This document shows, in pieces, positions 36,457 through 48,300 of a DNA stretch of 64,000 nt. Source of the DNA: Neodontobutis hainanensis (taxonomy: Eukaryota > Chordata > Actinopteri > Gobiiformes > Odontobutidae); assembly GCA_024349245.1 (NCBI GenBank), contig JALDNG010000732.1, positions 1 to 64,000 on the forward strand. The letters run 5' to 3'. How positions within the stretch are numbered: position 1 is the stretch's first letter; each line of letters starts with the position of its first letter. Below the pieces are notes generated by a model. It was given only the letters and a program-made list of their open reading frames with translations. It was not told the DNA's origin and did not search any database. Both the position numbers and the translations under genes were made by a program.

Positions 36457-38960
36457 TTAAAACGTAATCTAACAATAACTCACTTTCTCAGAGAAACCCC
36501 ATTTCTCAACAAGTCTGACTCACAGTCTACAGGTTCTGGTAGTCCCATCAAGCTTCTGGATCACTTAGACTCAGCTCTAAATGATTTAACAGAACAGGTG
36601 CTACCCCAATATGTTGACGAGATTCAGACCACACCTCCCAACGAGCTAGATTCAGTTCTTAGCTCCTTGATTAGCATTGCGCTAACCTCTAAGCCAAAAG
36701 ACAAGGATCTAACTAAGCTGTTAGGTCAAATGGCTATTGTTATGCGCCGCAGCAGAAACACGCTGAGGATCTCCTGGCACGCAGCCACGAGAAGATCCAG
36801 GTCCAGAAACAGGACCTCGCCCGCTTCCAACGCGATATCAAGACATTGAATCAGGAACTCCAACTGACCCAAGGAGCCCTGGAGAATTCTGAAAAACAAA
36901 CACAAGAGCTAAAGACTCTAGTCCAAACTCTCCAAAGGGAGGACCTGGAATTTGAGGAGTTACACACAAAACTCCATAAAACTGAGGAGACCCTCAGTGA
37001 CCTAAAGAGCGAGCTGAGCGACACAAGGTCTGCTCGCGACGTAGCAGAACACAAGCTCAGTATTCAACACAATGAGTACAATGCTATGATGAAGGAACTC
37101 ATCAAAGCAGGCGAAAATGCACAGCTGTCCGCAAATATGCTGTCACAGGAAGCTGGGCGGAGAGAGTCCCTGAGTGCACGGGTAGAGGCCCTCACTCAAC
37201 AAGGTGACTTAGACCGCCAGCTTATTGAACAACTTCAACCGCGCCTGACAGAGGACGCCCGGACACAACCAGGTAAGAATATGGAGTTTAAAAGCACTCC
37301 AAACCAAGTGCTGGTTACCCCGGCATACAAACCTGTTAGGCCAAAGGAAAACTCCCAGAAGGGAGCCACTTCACTAACTAATCCAATTTTGCGACCACTA
37401 CCGCGCCTGGACGCAACGGAAAGAGGACCAACCCGAGCCGAGCCCGGCCGTCTTTCCGCGAGCTTCCACGGTAGGCATTCGGATTACTTCGCACTACCAA
37501 CAGGTAGGCAACCGGACTTTGTCCCGCAACCAGCTTTGAAACAGAGACATCTGGACTACGGTCCCACTAACAGAGACTTTGACAAAATTGCGCGTCATAT
37601 CACTCGCTTTGAGCCCCATCAAGGAGCGTCTCATGACGTGAGTGCTTATCTTCGCGACATTGAATTCTACCTACAAAGAATACCCAATGTTACTGCCGCG
37701 GACAAAATCTTTCTGATAAAACTAACATCAAGCAGAGATGTTAGTAGCTTCATCGACGTCAACCTCCTGAAGTCCAAGCTGACTTTGATCTTCTTAGTCA
37801 GTCTCTCAGGGTGGAATTCTCAGACGTTACGGTAAATGTGGGTCTGACTGCCGCCTAATGATCAAACAGGCACGGCCAGAGTCCCCACAGCTATACTATC
37901 ATCGGCCACGCAAAGCTTATTTCGGTCCACTCAATGAACCAAACATGGAGGAGGATAAAAACTTCAAAGCCCTCTTTGTGCAAAACCTCCATCCAACTAC
38001 CAGCCATCATCTTGGCGTTTCTGCATGCCCACAAACGCAGACCAGCCGCCAACTTCGCGAGCTGGCAATGCGGGCATTTACTAAACAGATGCTGAGGCAG
38101 ACTAAACGTCAAAAGCCAGACACTCGTCACCGTGGGATCGGAGTCTAGCGCTCGAAGGAGCGCCGACCTCCAATCCAAGTGGCCCAGGAGCCTCCCGCTT
38201 TCCAGACAGGAAAGAGGGACCTCGACCACACAAAAGAGAGCCAGGTCAACACCCGACCTGGCCTGAACGTAAGTTCAAAGACCAGGGCCCTCAATGGAGA
38301 CCTCGGTTCGAAAATAAATTTCGAACCAATCCAAACCGTAACCAAGGGGGGTCCTATCAAAACCGCGACGACAGGAGAAACCATTATCGATCGGTCCCAA
38401 GACCAACGATCATCAGGTAGCTCACCTGTCGAGCAGCGAAATCATGCGAGGACCGAGCCCTGAAACTCAGACTGATCGCGTGGGAAACCCTACTAGCGAA
38501 AGGAGTCTGACTACAGAGGAGGCTCGGGCCATAGAACGCATACTCAAACAAATGCGCGAAAAGTCCAAGGACAAGGCTGAGCTGTATACGGTGGAGGCCT
38601 CTAAGGCCCCGATTCAGAAACAGTCTCAACCAATCCAAGCCGACTTAACACGCAACGAAAATACAGAGTCTACTGAAGGGAATGAACATCTCCCAGACCT
38701 GTACCTAGGCTCTGACAATCCAGAGCCACTCAATGACATTGTCCAGGACCCTAGCATGGACAACACGGAGGGAAGTGATTCAGATCACAAATACCTCAGT
38801 CCGTCTAACGCCGTCCAAGTGAACTCCAAGCGTCGGGCTGTGCCATGACCACGCCACGACTATCGAATGTGAAACACCCTTTCACCAATTTCTGGGTCAC
38901 CTAACTGAAAAGGGAGTAGCTCAAAGCTGTATCTCTCTGTCTTGTTAGAAGACCACTTGA
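36457..38960 (+). pseudogene. gag: gag, copy E (longest open stretch)
   Basis: The N-terminal part is open from an ATG at 36310 and leaves frame at TGCGCCGCAGC (about 36745). Frame 36846-37835 then covers the whole coiled coil, the Pro-rich stretch and the first third of the capsid part without a break, showing that these belong to one protein. It breaks at CATCGACGTC (about 37753; others CATCGAACGTC). Capsid motifs continue at 37858-38148 and the linker at 38444-38848. Confidence 0.82.
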
Positions 38961-38964
38961 CGAC

Positions 38965-39838
38965 GAAGCACTTCTCGACACAGCCGCTGACATCAGCCTA
39001 ATTTCAGGCAACCTGTTCAGATCACTCCAGGCTATAGCGAGAAGATCCCATAGGGACTTGAAGTCCCACCCGTGCTTTCTAGAAATAAGGCCTTACTCTG
39101 ATGATCGGACGATTATCAACGAGATAGCCTTAGTCCAACTGACCATCGGACCAATGACACTGATACACCCAGTGTACGTGTCCCACCTTGACAACGTCCC
39201 ACTTCTGATTGGAAAAGACATCCTCAATCGCTTCGAACCACTGATCGACTTCAAGCAGCTGAAGATTTGGGCCCAAGTGCGAGAACCACTTCCAATCTTA
39301 CTGAATGAATCTCAGTGCTATGCGATTGACAGGTCATCACCAGTACATAGGGTATCCACCGACACTGCTGGCACAACAACCATGCAACCTCGGTGCGGAC
39401 TAAACCCCTTTGCATCATGTGACAACTTCCTATGCACGCTGAAGGACCCATTAGCGATGACACCCCAAATCGTCAATGGCATCTCACTGGAAGCAACTCC
39501 AGTCGACAATGTCGTGATGGCCTTATGGGCTGACAAATCTGCCATCAGCCAGGAGCTGTTTAACACTCTAACGCAGATAAACCCGTGCCTGACCTTCATA
39601 AAGAAGCGCACTAGGTTCCCTGCTAACCCTACACCGACTCATGCGTTAACCGCCATCGGTCTATGCTCTGCCATCGCGATGGAACAAAAGAGAACTGACC
39701 CACGCGTTTGCTGTCATCCCTAATCTCTCACATTCAGTGTACATTGGGGCTGACATGCTAGTCAGACTCGACGCAGTCGACACCATTAACAACGTTCTCT
39801 GGTCCCTGACTGGAGTACGTGAGAATCACTTTCACTGA
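38965..39838 (+). pseudogene. pro: Retropepsin and retropepsin-like domain, copy E
   Basis: Asp-Thr-Ala codons are at 38977-38985. Frame 39058-39723 is open through the domain 1 signature and into domain 2. It ends at CCCACGCGTTTGC (about 39700), where a base is lost and one CpG differs from the other copies. The IGADML signature of domain 2 follows in the next frame. Confidence 0.75.
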
Positions 39839-40695
39839 CCAAAAGAAACTTGAGATCGGGTCAAACAATCCCGGCGTGTGTCAGGTAAGTAACGACTGCC
39901 ATCTCACGATACGCGCATAACATCATGGACATACGTATGAAAGCGTTTCCAGGACAACAAGTTAACTCTTCACAAGCGTTCTTCCAACCGTCTCCTCTGT
40001 TCGTTGAGTTAGGCTTGTCTGTCCAGGCAACACCCTGGTCGAGCTCGACTCGATCAACACACGTGTTAGTGCAGAATCCTACTGCCAATACCATCTTCGT
40101 CCCAAAGGCCACCCCTCTCGGCTGGCTGATTGACACTAGGTTCCATGACTGTGAACTCAGAATCCCAGTCATAGGACGTATGCCACACTCACTCGCGACT
40201 GAACAACAGGAGACCGGAGTTGTCTACACGAAACCTTCCAGAGCAATCGCCATATACCCCTCACTTGTGGTCGATACCGACACTATCTGCAGGGTCGATC
40301 TGGCTGATGCGGAGGTAATGGTTGTACAGACAGGCTCCCTGCTCTCCCTCGATACAGACAAAGACCTGAACGATCAGGCAGACCTCATGGCAAAACAAGG
40401 GGCTCTTGACGGTACGCTCTGGCATTTCCAGCCAGAACCGTCGTACAATCGACCCCTTCCCACCCAACCCACCCATTCTGTCTGTCTGGTTACCCGATCT
40501 AAGGCAACCGCAACCGTGCCTCGGCTCTGACCCCTGCAGACCCATCAACTTCCTCTCTTTCTTTCACTGGTTCCGGCCTCGTTGCCCTTCAAGCAGCGGA
40601 CTCGGCAATCCACAAACTTATGCTTTACCTTTCAGACCCGGTGTCTAACCCCATCGTAGACACTGACTTTTCGGCTGACGATATCTTAAAAAGCT
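39839..40695 (+). pseudogene. PR-RT linker and RNase H-like tail, copy E
   Basis: One frame (39925-40530) runs from the linker through NDQADLMAKQGA and on toward the integrase, with no RT between. Like copy C it shows the deletion without frameshifts. Breaks follow at GCAACCGTGCC (about 40513) and GACGATATC (about 40678). Confidence 0.75.
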
Positions 40696-41945
40696 ATGGG
40701 CGGTGCGCGCTCAACTCCACCTGCGTCATGGCTTGCTTGTCACGCCTCTGACACCCTCACTTCACCTGCGTTCGTAGTGCCTCAGAGCCTAAGGGGGGTC
40801 ATGCTAACGCACGCACATGACGCTCCTGTAGCAGGCCACAGAGGTGTTCGCGCAACACACCAGGCACTCCAACAAGTGGCATACTGGCCACATATGCAAA
40901 TGGACGTGGCAGAATACATCAAAGGCTGCCTAGTATGCTGCCAATTTCAACCAACAAGACCACTCCATCGTGCACCCTTACAAAGAAGGGGCATTTCTTT
41001 TCCATGGTATGACCTCCAAATCGATTGGATGGGACCCCTGACTAAATCAACAAGGGGCAACAAATACATCCTAATGGTCACCTGTGCCGTCACTAAAGAG
41101 GTGGAAGGACTTCCAGCCCCAAACGACACGGCACAGACAACAGCCTTTCTACTCATGAACCACGTGTTCTCCAGATTCGCTTACCTTTTAAGGTCGATTC
41201 TGACCGTGGTACTCACTTCACCGCCGAGGTGATGGGACAACTGTGGCAAACCATGGGAGTGAAAGCGAACTTCCATGTCAGCCACTACCCCCAGTCCTCA
41301 GGCCAAGTAGAAAGAGCAAACCGAACGGTGATCGACATCCTAAAGAAATATGTCGCATCCAATCACCGAGACTGGGACGTCAAAATGCCCTTGGTCCTCA
41401 TGGCTATCAGAGCCACGCCACACACGGCGACCGGAGTCTCCCGCTTGAGCTCATGACCGGTAGGCAGATGACGCTTCCCCTACACTTACTGTACCAGCCA
41501 GGAGAGGCTAACATCGCTACGGCCTATACCACACACCAGTACATGGCTGATCTCCAGGCACACCTGAGAACCACCTTCGCCTTTGCCCAGGAAAAACTAG
41601 GCAAAAGTGCAGAAGGACGTAAGGCCTATTATGACCAAAAGTCATCTAGGGACAAACTACAGGTGGGAGACAAAGTGTGGTACTACAGGTTCAGCCAACT
41701 CACTGGACAAACAAGAGGTGGTACCAACCGACTGACGCGGAAATTCCTCGCGTTGGGCAAGACCGTACACCATTGTCAACAAACTATCCCCGGTGGTGTA
41801 TCAGATAAAGATCACCAAAGGGAGAAAGGAACCCACTCTCAAGTGGATACACCGCAACCAGATAAAGTTGCACAAAACCCCATGGGATCTACAGGGGGGC
41901 TCACGCTCCCAAGTAGTCTCAAACAGATCCCTTAGCTCGCAGTAA
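40696..41945 (+). pseudogene. int: Integrase, copy E
   Basis: Zinc finger and first Asp are open 40696-41232. GATTCGCTTACC (about 41175) shifts frame as in A, C and D. The second half is broken at CTCCCGCTTG (about 41440) and at ATTCCTCGCG (about 41743, four bases shorter than the others). The end reaches TAA at 41943-41945 in the same frame as the other copies. Confidence 0.82.
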
Positions 41946-42717
41946 CCACTAACAACTAACCTCTAACCTCTAACTCTGATTTCCTAACTCTTTTCACCTT
42001 TCAGTGGTAACTGTGAGTAATTCAATAACTGTAACTGATAACTCTGGTTTTCTCTGTCAATGAATCAATTCTCGTTGCAACCGCCGCTGTGTGTACCTTG
42101 CGTAACCTCGGGTGCTCACAAGCGAATACCGCTAACATTTCCACTGTAATAGACAAGTCTCGGAGTAACAGCAGCAACTCCAAACGGTTAAAAACGCCGA
42201 AAGACACTGTCAGTGGTAAACACTCACAGTGAGACTCTAAAACCAACCAAACCAAACTGTAGACCATACACACACTCAAATGGTCGCCTTGCTGATAAAT
42301 GACACGCTCATAGACATCAGCTCCTCAGTGGACAGCCGAGCAATGAGAAGAATTCTTTGAAGGATCACGCATAACCCTTATGTCCCTTATATAATCACTA
42401 CGTTTATCCTTGTCCCCAAATGCATGCAAAGTCCCTCCAAGTTATGATCCTCCTAATGTATTTTGTTTTATTATAAACAACTCCCTAAACTTTAAACAAA
42501 CTAAATTGAGACAGCTCTCTCATTTCTTTGTTCCCAATAAGTCCTTCCTTGAAGTGATAAACTTAACCTATCTCCATTAGCAAAGGATATAATACAAACC
42601 AAGTAAAGCCCCTTTACACTTGTATACATTTCCTTTGATCACGTTTGCATCATTACACCTGTTATGACGCCAAACTATGTGTTTAACGTGTGGCTTACTC
42701 CCTGGTCTGCAAGGATG
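41946..42717 (+). other. Integrase-LTR spacer, copy E
   Basis: Acceptor near 42003, short closed ORF, AT-rich remainder; no env. Confidence 0.5.
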
Positions 42718-42760
42718 TCGACACGGAAACTTGTGGAACCAGCTTCGTCGAAAGGGGGAC
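42718..42760 (+). promoter_or_regulatory. Hairpin plus polypurine tract before LTR5
   Basis: The 3' arm is shortened (CGTCGA, missing GT), so the stem is weaker here; AAAGGGGGAC at 42751-42760. Confidence 0.7.
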
Positions 42761-44756
42761 TGTAGCAGATCAGCCTCCAGAACGCCACACGGATTATAAC
42801 ATTTATTCAATCACTTACAGACCTCCAAACTGTTTCACTAAGGTTCTTCAAGATTAACAACTGTTTCACCATTGGCCTCCATTCGGAGACAGGCCGTGGA
42901 CGTAAATCTTGAGAAGAAGACATGCTAACCCCGTTTTCTTTCAGATAAAAGGACACCAACGTGTCCTTTTTAACTATTCACAGATGTTTCTTGCTTGGAT
43001 AAGACTGAACCAGTCTTCAGGACTTATAATTAACGATTTTGTTGTTTTCATAAAAAGCCGGGACCTAGGTCCAACCAGCACCAAAGACCAATCAGGTCAA
43101 AGACTCATGGAGAGATCCAGACGCTATAGGCGCCATGTCCAAAAGCCGTAAATCCTGTAGATAAGGTGTCCATCCAGCTTTCTCGAGAACACTTTATTCT
43201 AATCCTGATTGACAGTTGAAAATGTCTTTGATCATAGTCATTCGGGCATGGTCAAACACTACCCCCTTTTGGTTTAACTGGACAAATGACTCTGCACTCA
43301 AGAAGGACATTTGGTGTTATTTCATTAAAGGACATTTTGTTATTTTATTACTTAGATTGTGAATGTACTAACAATTATACTGTTTGTTTCCAGGATGCAG
43401 AGTTTTACAAGGCAACTAATTCCTTATTCCATTTCTACAGCGTTACGTTTTATGTTAATAAAATGTAATGAATATATGTTTTTATAATAAGTCTGACAAA
43501 TGTTTCTTTGCATAATCCTGCAAGTACGAATGTTTTTGTGTGTTTTACGAAAACCAAGGAAAATAGGATGAAACAAAAGGAATGTTTAAGACTCAGTTAA
43601 ACATTTAAACTCCCCCCCAAAGCAATGCCCCCTTCGCAAGACACACCCCGTCCAGAGGTGTTAAAACTGGCGCACAGCCAAAAACAAGCTCTCTGCTTCT
43701 CTCTCTACTCTTCGTCTCGTCTTTACTTCGCACTGGACCTCTTGTCCGTTCAGGGCCGTAGGCCCTCGAAACCCTTTTAAGCTCCGGACCTCGTGTAACG
43801 AGTAAATTTTCTTTGTACTTTAAAGCCTGCAAGTTTAGCTTGCCGCGATAAAGTTTCCTTCACACAGCTGCTCAAAGTAGCTTACTTCCTGCCAGCCTGC
43901 GAACAAAGGAAGTTGCCTCGCTTTTATTTTTGAAGATTTCCTGCCTGCTCAAGAGTTAGCTTGACTAAAATCTAACTTTCTCGAGCAAGTTTAAGCCAGC
44001 AACACAGCCGCTAAACCTTCTCCAGTGGACTTCGCAACAACTTTGAAAGACTCAATTTTACTCGGTGTACGACGCTGATGCTAAAAGACTTGGCTACTCG
44101 TGACAGTAACGAGACGCTTTTTGAATCTCCCGGCCTACGGCGGCCTCTGGAGAGTGGAAACAGAAGGCCATCCTGGAGGCGACAAACGTCATCGGTTGCG
44201 ACAGGGTTCTGCAGAACCTCTGGAGTCCTAGTCGCTAAGATCTGAGACAATCACGACCCCAGGGTGAGTCTAAACGTTACACAAGTTTGGCGTCTAACTG
44301 TCTAAACAGAACAGCCTTGACCTCAGAAACCGGCGTCATCGAACCCCTCTAAACGCTCCGTAAAATCCCCTCAGTTAATAATAGAATCAATAATCAATAA
44401 TTCCTTTTGTTTCACAAAATCCTCTGAAAGCAAGTTTATCGTTCTTTGATTTACCCATTTATGTGTCAATAACTATTCCTTTGTGTCATTTCCCTGTCAT
44501 TATTCACTGTTTAACTTTATAATCTTTAATAAAACCCCATAAAGACATTTAATGTTTCATTGTTTAATTGAGAACTTTCAAAAAAAGAAGAATTTACTAC
44601 CTTTAGATTAATGAGACTAGGCTAAACAGTTTCTCTGGATCTGTTCAAAACTAGAGTGGTGCTCGAAGAAATTAATATTTTGATAAGCAAAATATTAATT
44701 ATTAATTTTCATAATTAATATTCATATTAATTATTAATACGACCATATTCACTACA
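42761..44756 (+). repeat. LTR5, right end of the array (1996 bp)
   Basis: Complete LTR whose final CTACA (44752-44756) joins unrelated DNA (ATGTTTATC) instead of GTATTATTTTG. It is therefore the 3' LTR of the integrated array. Splice donor GT is at 44264. A run of seven C (CTCCCCCCCAAAG) near 43611 and GTGCTCGAAG (44660) distinguish it. Confidence 0.92.
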
Positions 44757-46121
44757 ATGTTTATCAAGATTTTTTGAAAAAAGGATACCAGATGTTCAAT
44801 GCAATCAGGCCCATCTTGTAGGAGAACAACATCGATGCCAAAATCACAAGCATCAACGGCCAATTTAAACGTTTGGTCAAATTGAGGCGCAGCTAGAACG
44901 GGAGAATTAATTAGCAAACTTGCTCAAATACAGTTTGACAACCATCAGTCCAATAAAAGTCCACTTTAGGGCTGAGGAGGTCAGTCAACGGCGCAGCAAT
45001 GGCAGAAAAGTTTTTAGCCCCTGTAATAGCCTACCATGGCTAAATAACAACTGTACAGTTGGTGGGAACAGGGACAGCGAGAATCGCCTCAACCTTAGCT
45101 TGAACTGGACACACTTGACCTCCCCTCACCATTTTTACAAGATAGGTCACTGTTGCTTGCCCAAACTCACATTTTGTCAAGTTAACTGCTAATGCGTACT
45201 GTAATGTGCTCCACCCACGAAGACAAACAAACAACCAAGTCATCAAGGACCCCCATCAAGGCTTCACAAAAAGACAATCCAGACAAAACTACACGCATAA
45301 GCCTCTGAAATGTGGCGGGCTCATTACACATGCCAAAGGCCATAACCGAATACTGAAGGAAGTCATCAGGTGTAACAAAAGCAGATATTACTTTGGCACG
45401 TTCAGTTAAAGGGACCTGCCAATATCCTTTTAGTAAGTCTAGCTTTGTCACAAACCTGGCAGCAACATGATCCACGCAATCCTCCATTTGTGGAAGAGGA
45501 TAACAGTCAGTCTTTGTTACACCATTAACTTTCCTGAAGTCTGTACAAAAGCGGCTACAGCTTTTTTTGGCTATGCCATACTGCAGCATATACTCCACCT
45601 GTTTTTCAGAAGGCCACGTTTGTCTGGATTAACCCGATATGGATGCTGTTTTATAGGCCTTTAATCACCTACATTAATTTAATGACAGAGCACATGCGTC
45701 TGAGAGGGCACATCAGCAAACAATGACCTATTGGACTGAATTACATTCATCATTTCATTCTGCTGAGAATCTAAAAGGTGGAACAACAAAACTGACAAAC
45801 TTTTTAAAGCCTCTGAGTTGTAAAATTTACCCTGAGTCAAAGCCCCGGACCACGAGTCATTTTCAATTTCAATACCAGCCGCCAAACTAACTCACGGCTC
45901 GGAGCGTTCAGCACCGGACAGCTCGAAAAGCCTGCAAAGAATACGGGTCTCAGTGTTCTCAACCCGAGCAACGCTGCAGACTCTTTAGCGTCTGCAATCA
46001 CCAAATACGAGTCATTTCGGTCATAAAAAGATTTTAACCTGTTCACATGGCAAAGGCGTGTGCCACGCCGGCGGTCAGGTGTAAAAATCAAGTAGTCTCT
46101 TTCACCCAGTTTCTTTTTCAC
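44757..46121 (-). pseudogene. Gmr1-like Ty3/gypsy pol remnant: IN C-terminus, RT, RNase H start
   Basis: Read on the minus strand from 46121 down, the first part resembles the C-terminal tail of gypsy integrase (ERDYLIFTPDRR, TRLCHVNRLKSFY; about 46100-46000). After a linker, the RT follows (about 45600-45180) with FRKVNGVTKTDCYPLPQ, LDLLKGYWQVPLT and VLDDLVV, the last matching the active-site Asp-Asp box with its usual Tyr lost. Next come the thumb/connection region (45246-45040) and the start of RNase H (NSPVLAAPQFDQTFKLAVDA, 44917-44850). Integrase lying before RT is the order described for the Gmr1 group. Stops and frameshifts are frequent. The RNase H part is cut at 44757 by the array. 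Confidence 0.82.
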
Positions 46122-46149
46122 AACATAACATTACCTCAGGCAGTAAGGG

Positions 46150-47083
46150 TTGGCAGTAACACATCCAGCACCAGCAGTGACAACAAGCTCTCTCTGAACG
46201 TGGAGAAGACGAAGGAGATTGTTGTTGACTTCAGGAGAGCGCACACTCAGCATGTTCCTCTGACCATCAACGGTGCGACTGTGGAGAGAGTGAACAGCAC
46301 CAAGTTCCTGGGTGTGCACATCGCAGAGGACCTCTCCTGGACTGAAAACACAGCAGAACTGGAGAGAGCATCCTGTCGAGCTGCATCACTGTGTGTGGTA
46401 CGGCGCCTGCAACGCGTCCTGCCGAAAGACTCTGCAATGCATAGTGAGAGCAGCTGAGAAGATCATTGGTGTCTCTCTTCCCTCCCTCCAGCAAATTTAC
46501 AGAACACGTCTCATCCGCAAAGCCGTCTTCATTGCACGTGATCCCACCCACCCATCACACAGCTTCTCCAGCCTGAGAGGACCAGCAGACTGAAGGACAC
46601 CTTACTCCACCAGGCTGTCAGGGAGCTGAACTCACTCCTGAACCTTTTCTGCCCCAGCCACCACTGAACTATGACCCCTACCCACACTAATATATGATGA
46701 CATGCACCAGTCACTTTGTGCAGCATTGGTCCGCTCACGACCTCATTCTCCATGGAACTGCCATCATTCCACTACATCATCAGTCAGTTAAATAACTGCT
46801 CTTGAGCCCACTTCAATCAGACTTAATAAGCTTTTGTTTTTGCACTAAAAAACTTTTATCTGCACTGTTGCTCACTTCATTGATTTGCACACTGCCTTTT
46901 GCCTTGCGCTGCTTTATTTTAATTTAACTTTTTTTAACTTTTTGATTTTATTATGCCTTTATTAACATTCTCTTAGTGTATAATTGTACAGTTGTATTTA
47001 CACTTTATATTTTGATCTAGATTTTTTAGGCTTTAATGTTATGTTATCTGTGTGCACCGGGGTCTGAGTGTAACGCAATTTCA
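46150..47083 (+). mobile_element. 5'-truncated L2/CR1-type LINE
   Basis: Contains the end of a LINE RT and the conserved C-terminal part: LSLNVEKTKEIVVDFRR, STKFLGVHIAEDLSW, then CITVWYGACNA and RAAEKIIGVSLPSLQQIY, and a Pro/His segment (DPTHPSHSFSSL). A frame change between the blocks (near 46360) shows decay. From 46600 to 47083 lies an AT-rich 3' untranslated part ending in GTAACGCAATTTC, a typical tail of these elements in fish. It is flanked on both sides by minus-strand Gmr1-like sequence, so it interrupts, or marks a deletion in, that element. Confidence 0.75.
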
Positions 47084-47463
47084 CACAAAAGCTCTAATTC
47101 GCGCATGCGAATCTGTGTTTGTTGCTCCAATTTCTTTGTCTCCAACATATTCATATATTGTAGCTCCTTTTCCTTTAAAGCAAGACGCTCTAATTCAACT
47201 TCTAGCTCTTTTAATCTAACTGCTTCATCTGCCGTACTACTAGAGTAAGATGTTCTAGGACCTTTAGGTTTGGTGTTTATCAGTGTCAACGTCCCACGCT
47301 CTACCAAAGCATTATAAAGTTGAGTCTTTACCGTAGCTTTCTTAGCTTGCTTTGTGACCACAATGTCATCATGTTCAGCAACTAGCAAGAGATCATCTTT
47401 TTGACACCGATCCAAAACCTCCAAAGTGGGAGCAGAAACAAACTCATCCAGGTTATACTCCAT
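47084..47463 (-). pseudogene. gag N-terminus of the Gmr1-like element
   Basis: About 126 codons from an ATG at 47463 (MEYNLDEFVSAPTLEVLD). The order is a short N-terminal motif, a helical part, then a Glu/Leu/Lys-rich coiled coil (LKELEVELERLALKEKELQ), as in gags of this fish gypsy group. It ends where the LINE begins. The rest of gag, protease and most of integrase are missing from the window. Confidence 0.6.
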
Positions 47464-47611
47464 GTTTAAACCCAGAATCAGGCCAGCCACAAGACAAAAG
47501 GCTAACACACAACAAACAAAGCTACTCACAAAAAACACACACCTGCCAGTCCTACCTGAATTACTCCATTAACTCACAAGACAGAAAGTCTACTTTAACG
47601 AGCCCCAAATA

Positions 47612-48181
47612 CGATCCCCGCTAAACAAAAGTGACCTGAACATAAAGTCAAACCACACAAAGTGTAAGGCAACACAAATCAACAATTTATTAATTAAACA
47701 GAGGGTTTGGGACAAACCAAAAAGCCATACACAATTAAAGCTCCAACTGTCTATTTAAAATAAGAATCAAGGGAGAGCAAAAAGGCGGTGATGGGTCGGA
47801 CAAAATGAACAAAAGAGGGCAACAAGCCGAGTCAGCCCGCCATTGGACCGTCGTACCCGACTTAACTCCTCTGTCCCTGCCTAACCAATCCTAACCCTTA
47901 AAGTAAAACAACAAACCGTTAAAACAGGACCACCTCGCCCATCACCTAAAAGAACTAACTGAAAACATAAAAGAGGAGCTGAACGTCTAAGCTGCCCCTG
48001 GCATCGACAGCAGCACAACCAGGAGGCGGAGCTTAGCCGGAAACACAGAGCGAAGCAGAGAGCGAGAAGCCGGCCTCAACATCCTCCTTATAAAGGGTAG
48101 CAGCCAATCAGGAGCCCAGACCAGACACACCCCACTCCTCCTGCAGGTGGAACACACAGACAATTACATGCATTTGTAACA
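47612..48181 (-). repeat. Probable 5' LTR of the Gmr1-like element
   Basis: On the minus strand the sequence starts TGTTACAAATG at 48181. It has a TATA box (CCCTTTATAAGG near 48090) and an AATAAA near 47685, and is followed by TTTGGGGCTCG (about 47609-47599), a plausible primer-binding site ahead of gag. The 3' edge of the LTR is approximate. Confidence 0.5.
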
Positions 48182-48186
48182 GAGTC

Positions 48187-48300
48187 CTTTGTGCTCAAGT
48201 CCGAGGCAAGTCTCAAGTCCTTGTGTTTGAGAATAAAGGAGTCCAAGTTTGAGTCAGAGCAATAAAAAATTAAGTCCAAGTCCGAGTCGAGGCACAAAAC
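48187..48300 (+). repeat. Degenerate short repeats (AAGTCCGAGTC-like)
   Basis: Loose repetition of CAAGTCC, GAGTC and CCGAG motifs. No gene. Confidence 0.4.

Larger units (their letters stand above)
1..44756 (+). repeat. Tandem array of an RT-less LTR retroelement, unit about 10.25 kb
   Basis: The same roughly 10.25-kb sequence recurs head to tail. LTR starts at 1739, 11994, 22265, 32510 and 42761 give periods of 10255, 10271, 10245 and 10251. Neighbouring units share one LTR, so the layout is internal-LTR-internal-LTR, not separate proviruses with their own LTR pairs. The array continues past the left edge and stops on the right exactly at an LTR end (44756). Copies are close to identical apart from short indels near CpG and homopolymers and a few substitutions. 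Shared-LTR concatemers are expected from unequal LTR-LTR recombination or from integration of circles; which one applied is inference. All copies share the same missing RT, so amplification followed that deletion. Confidence 0.95.
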
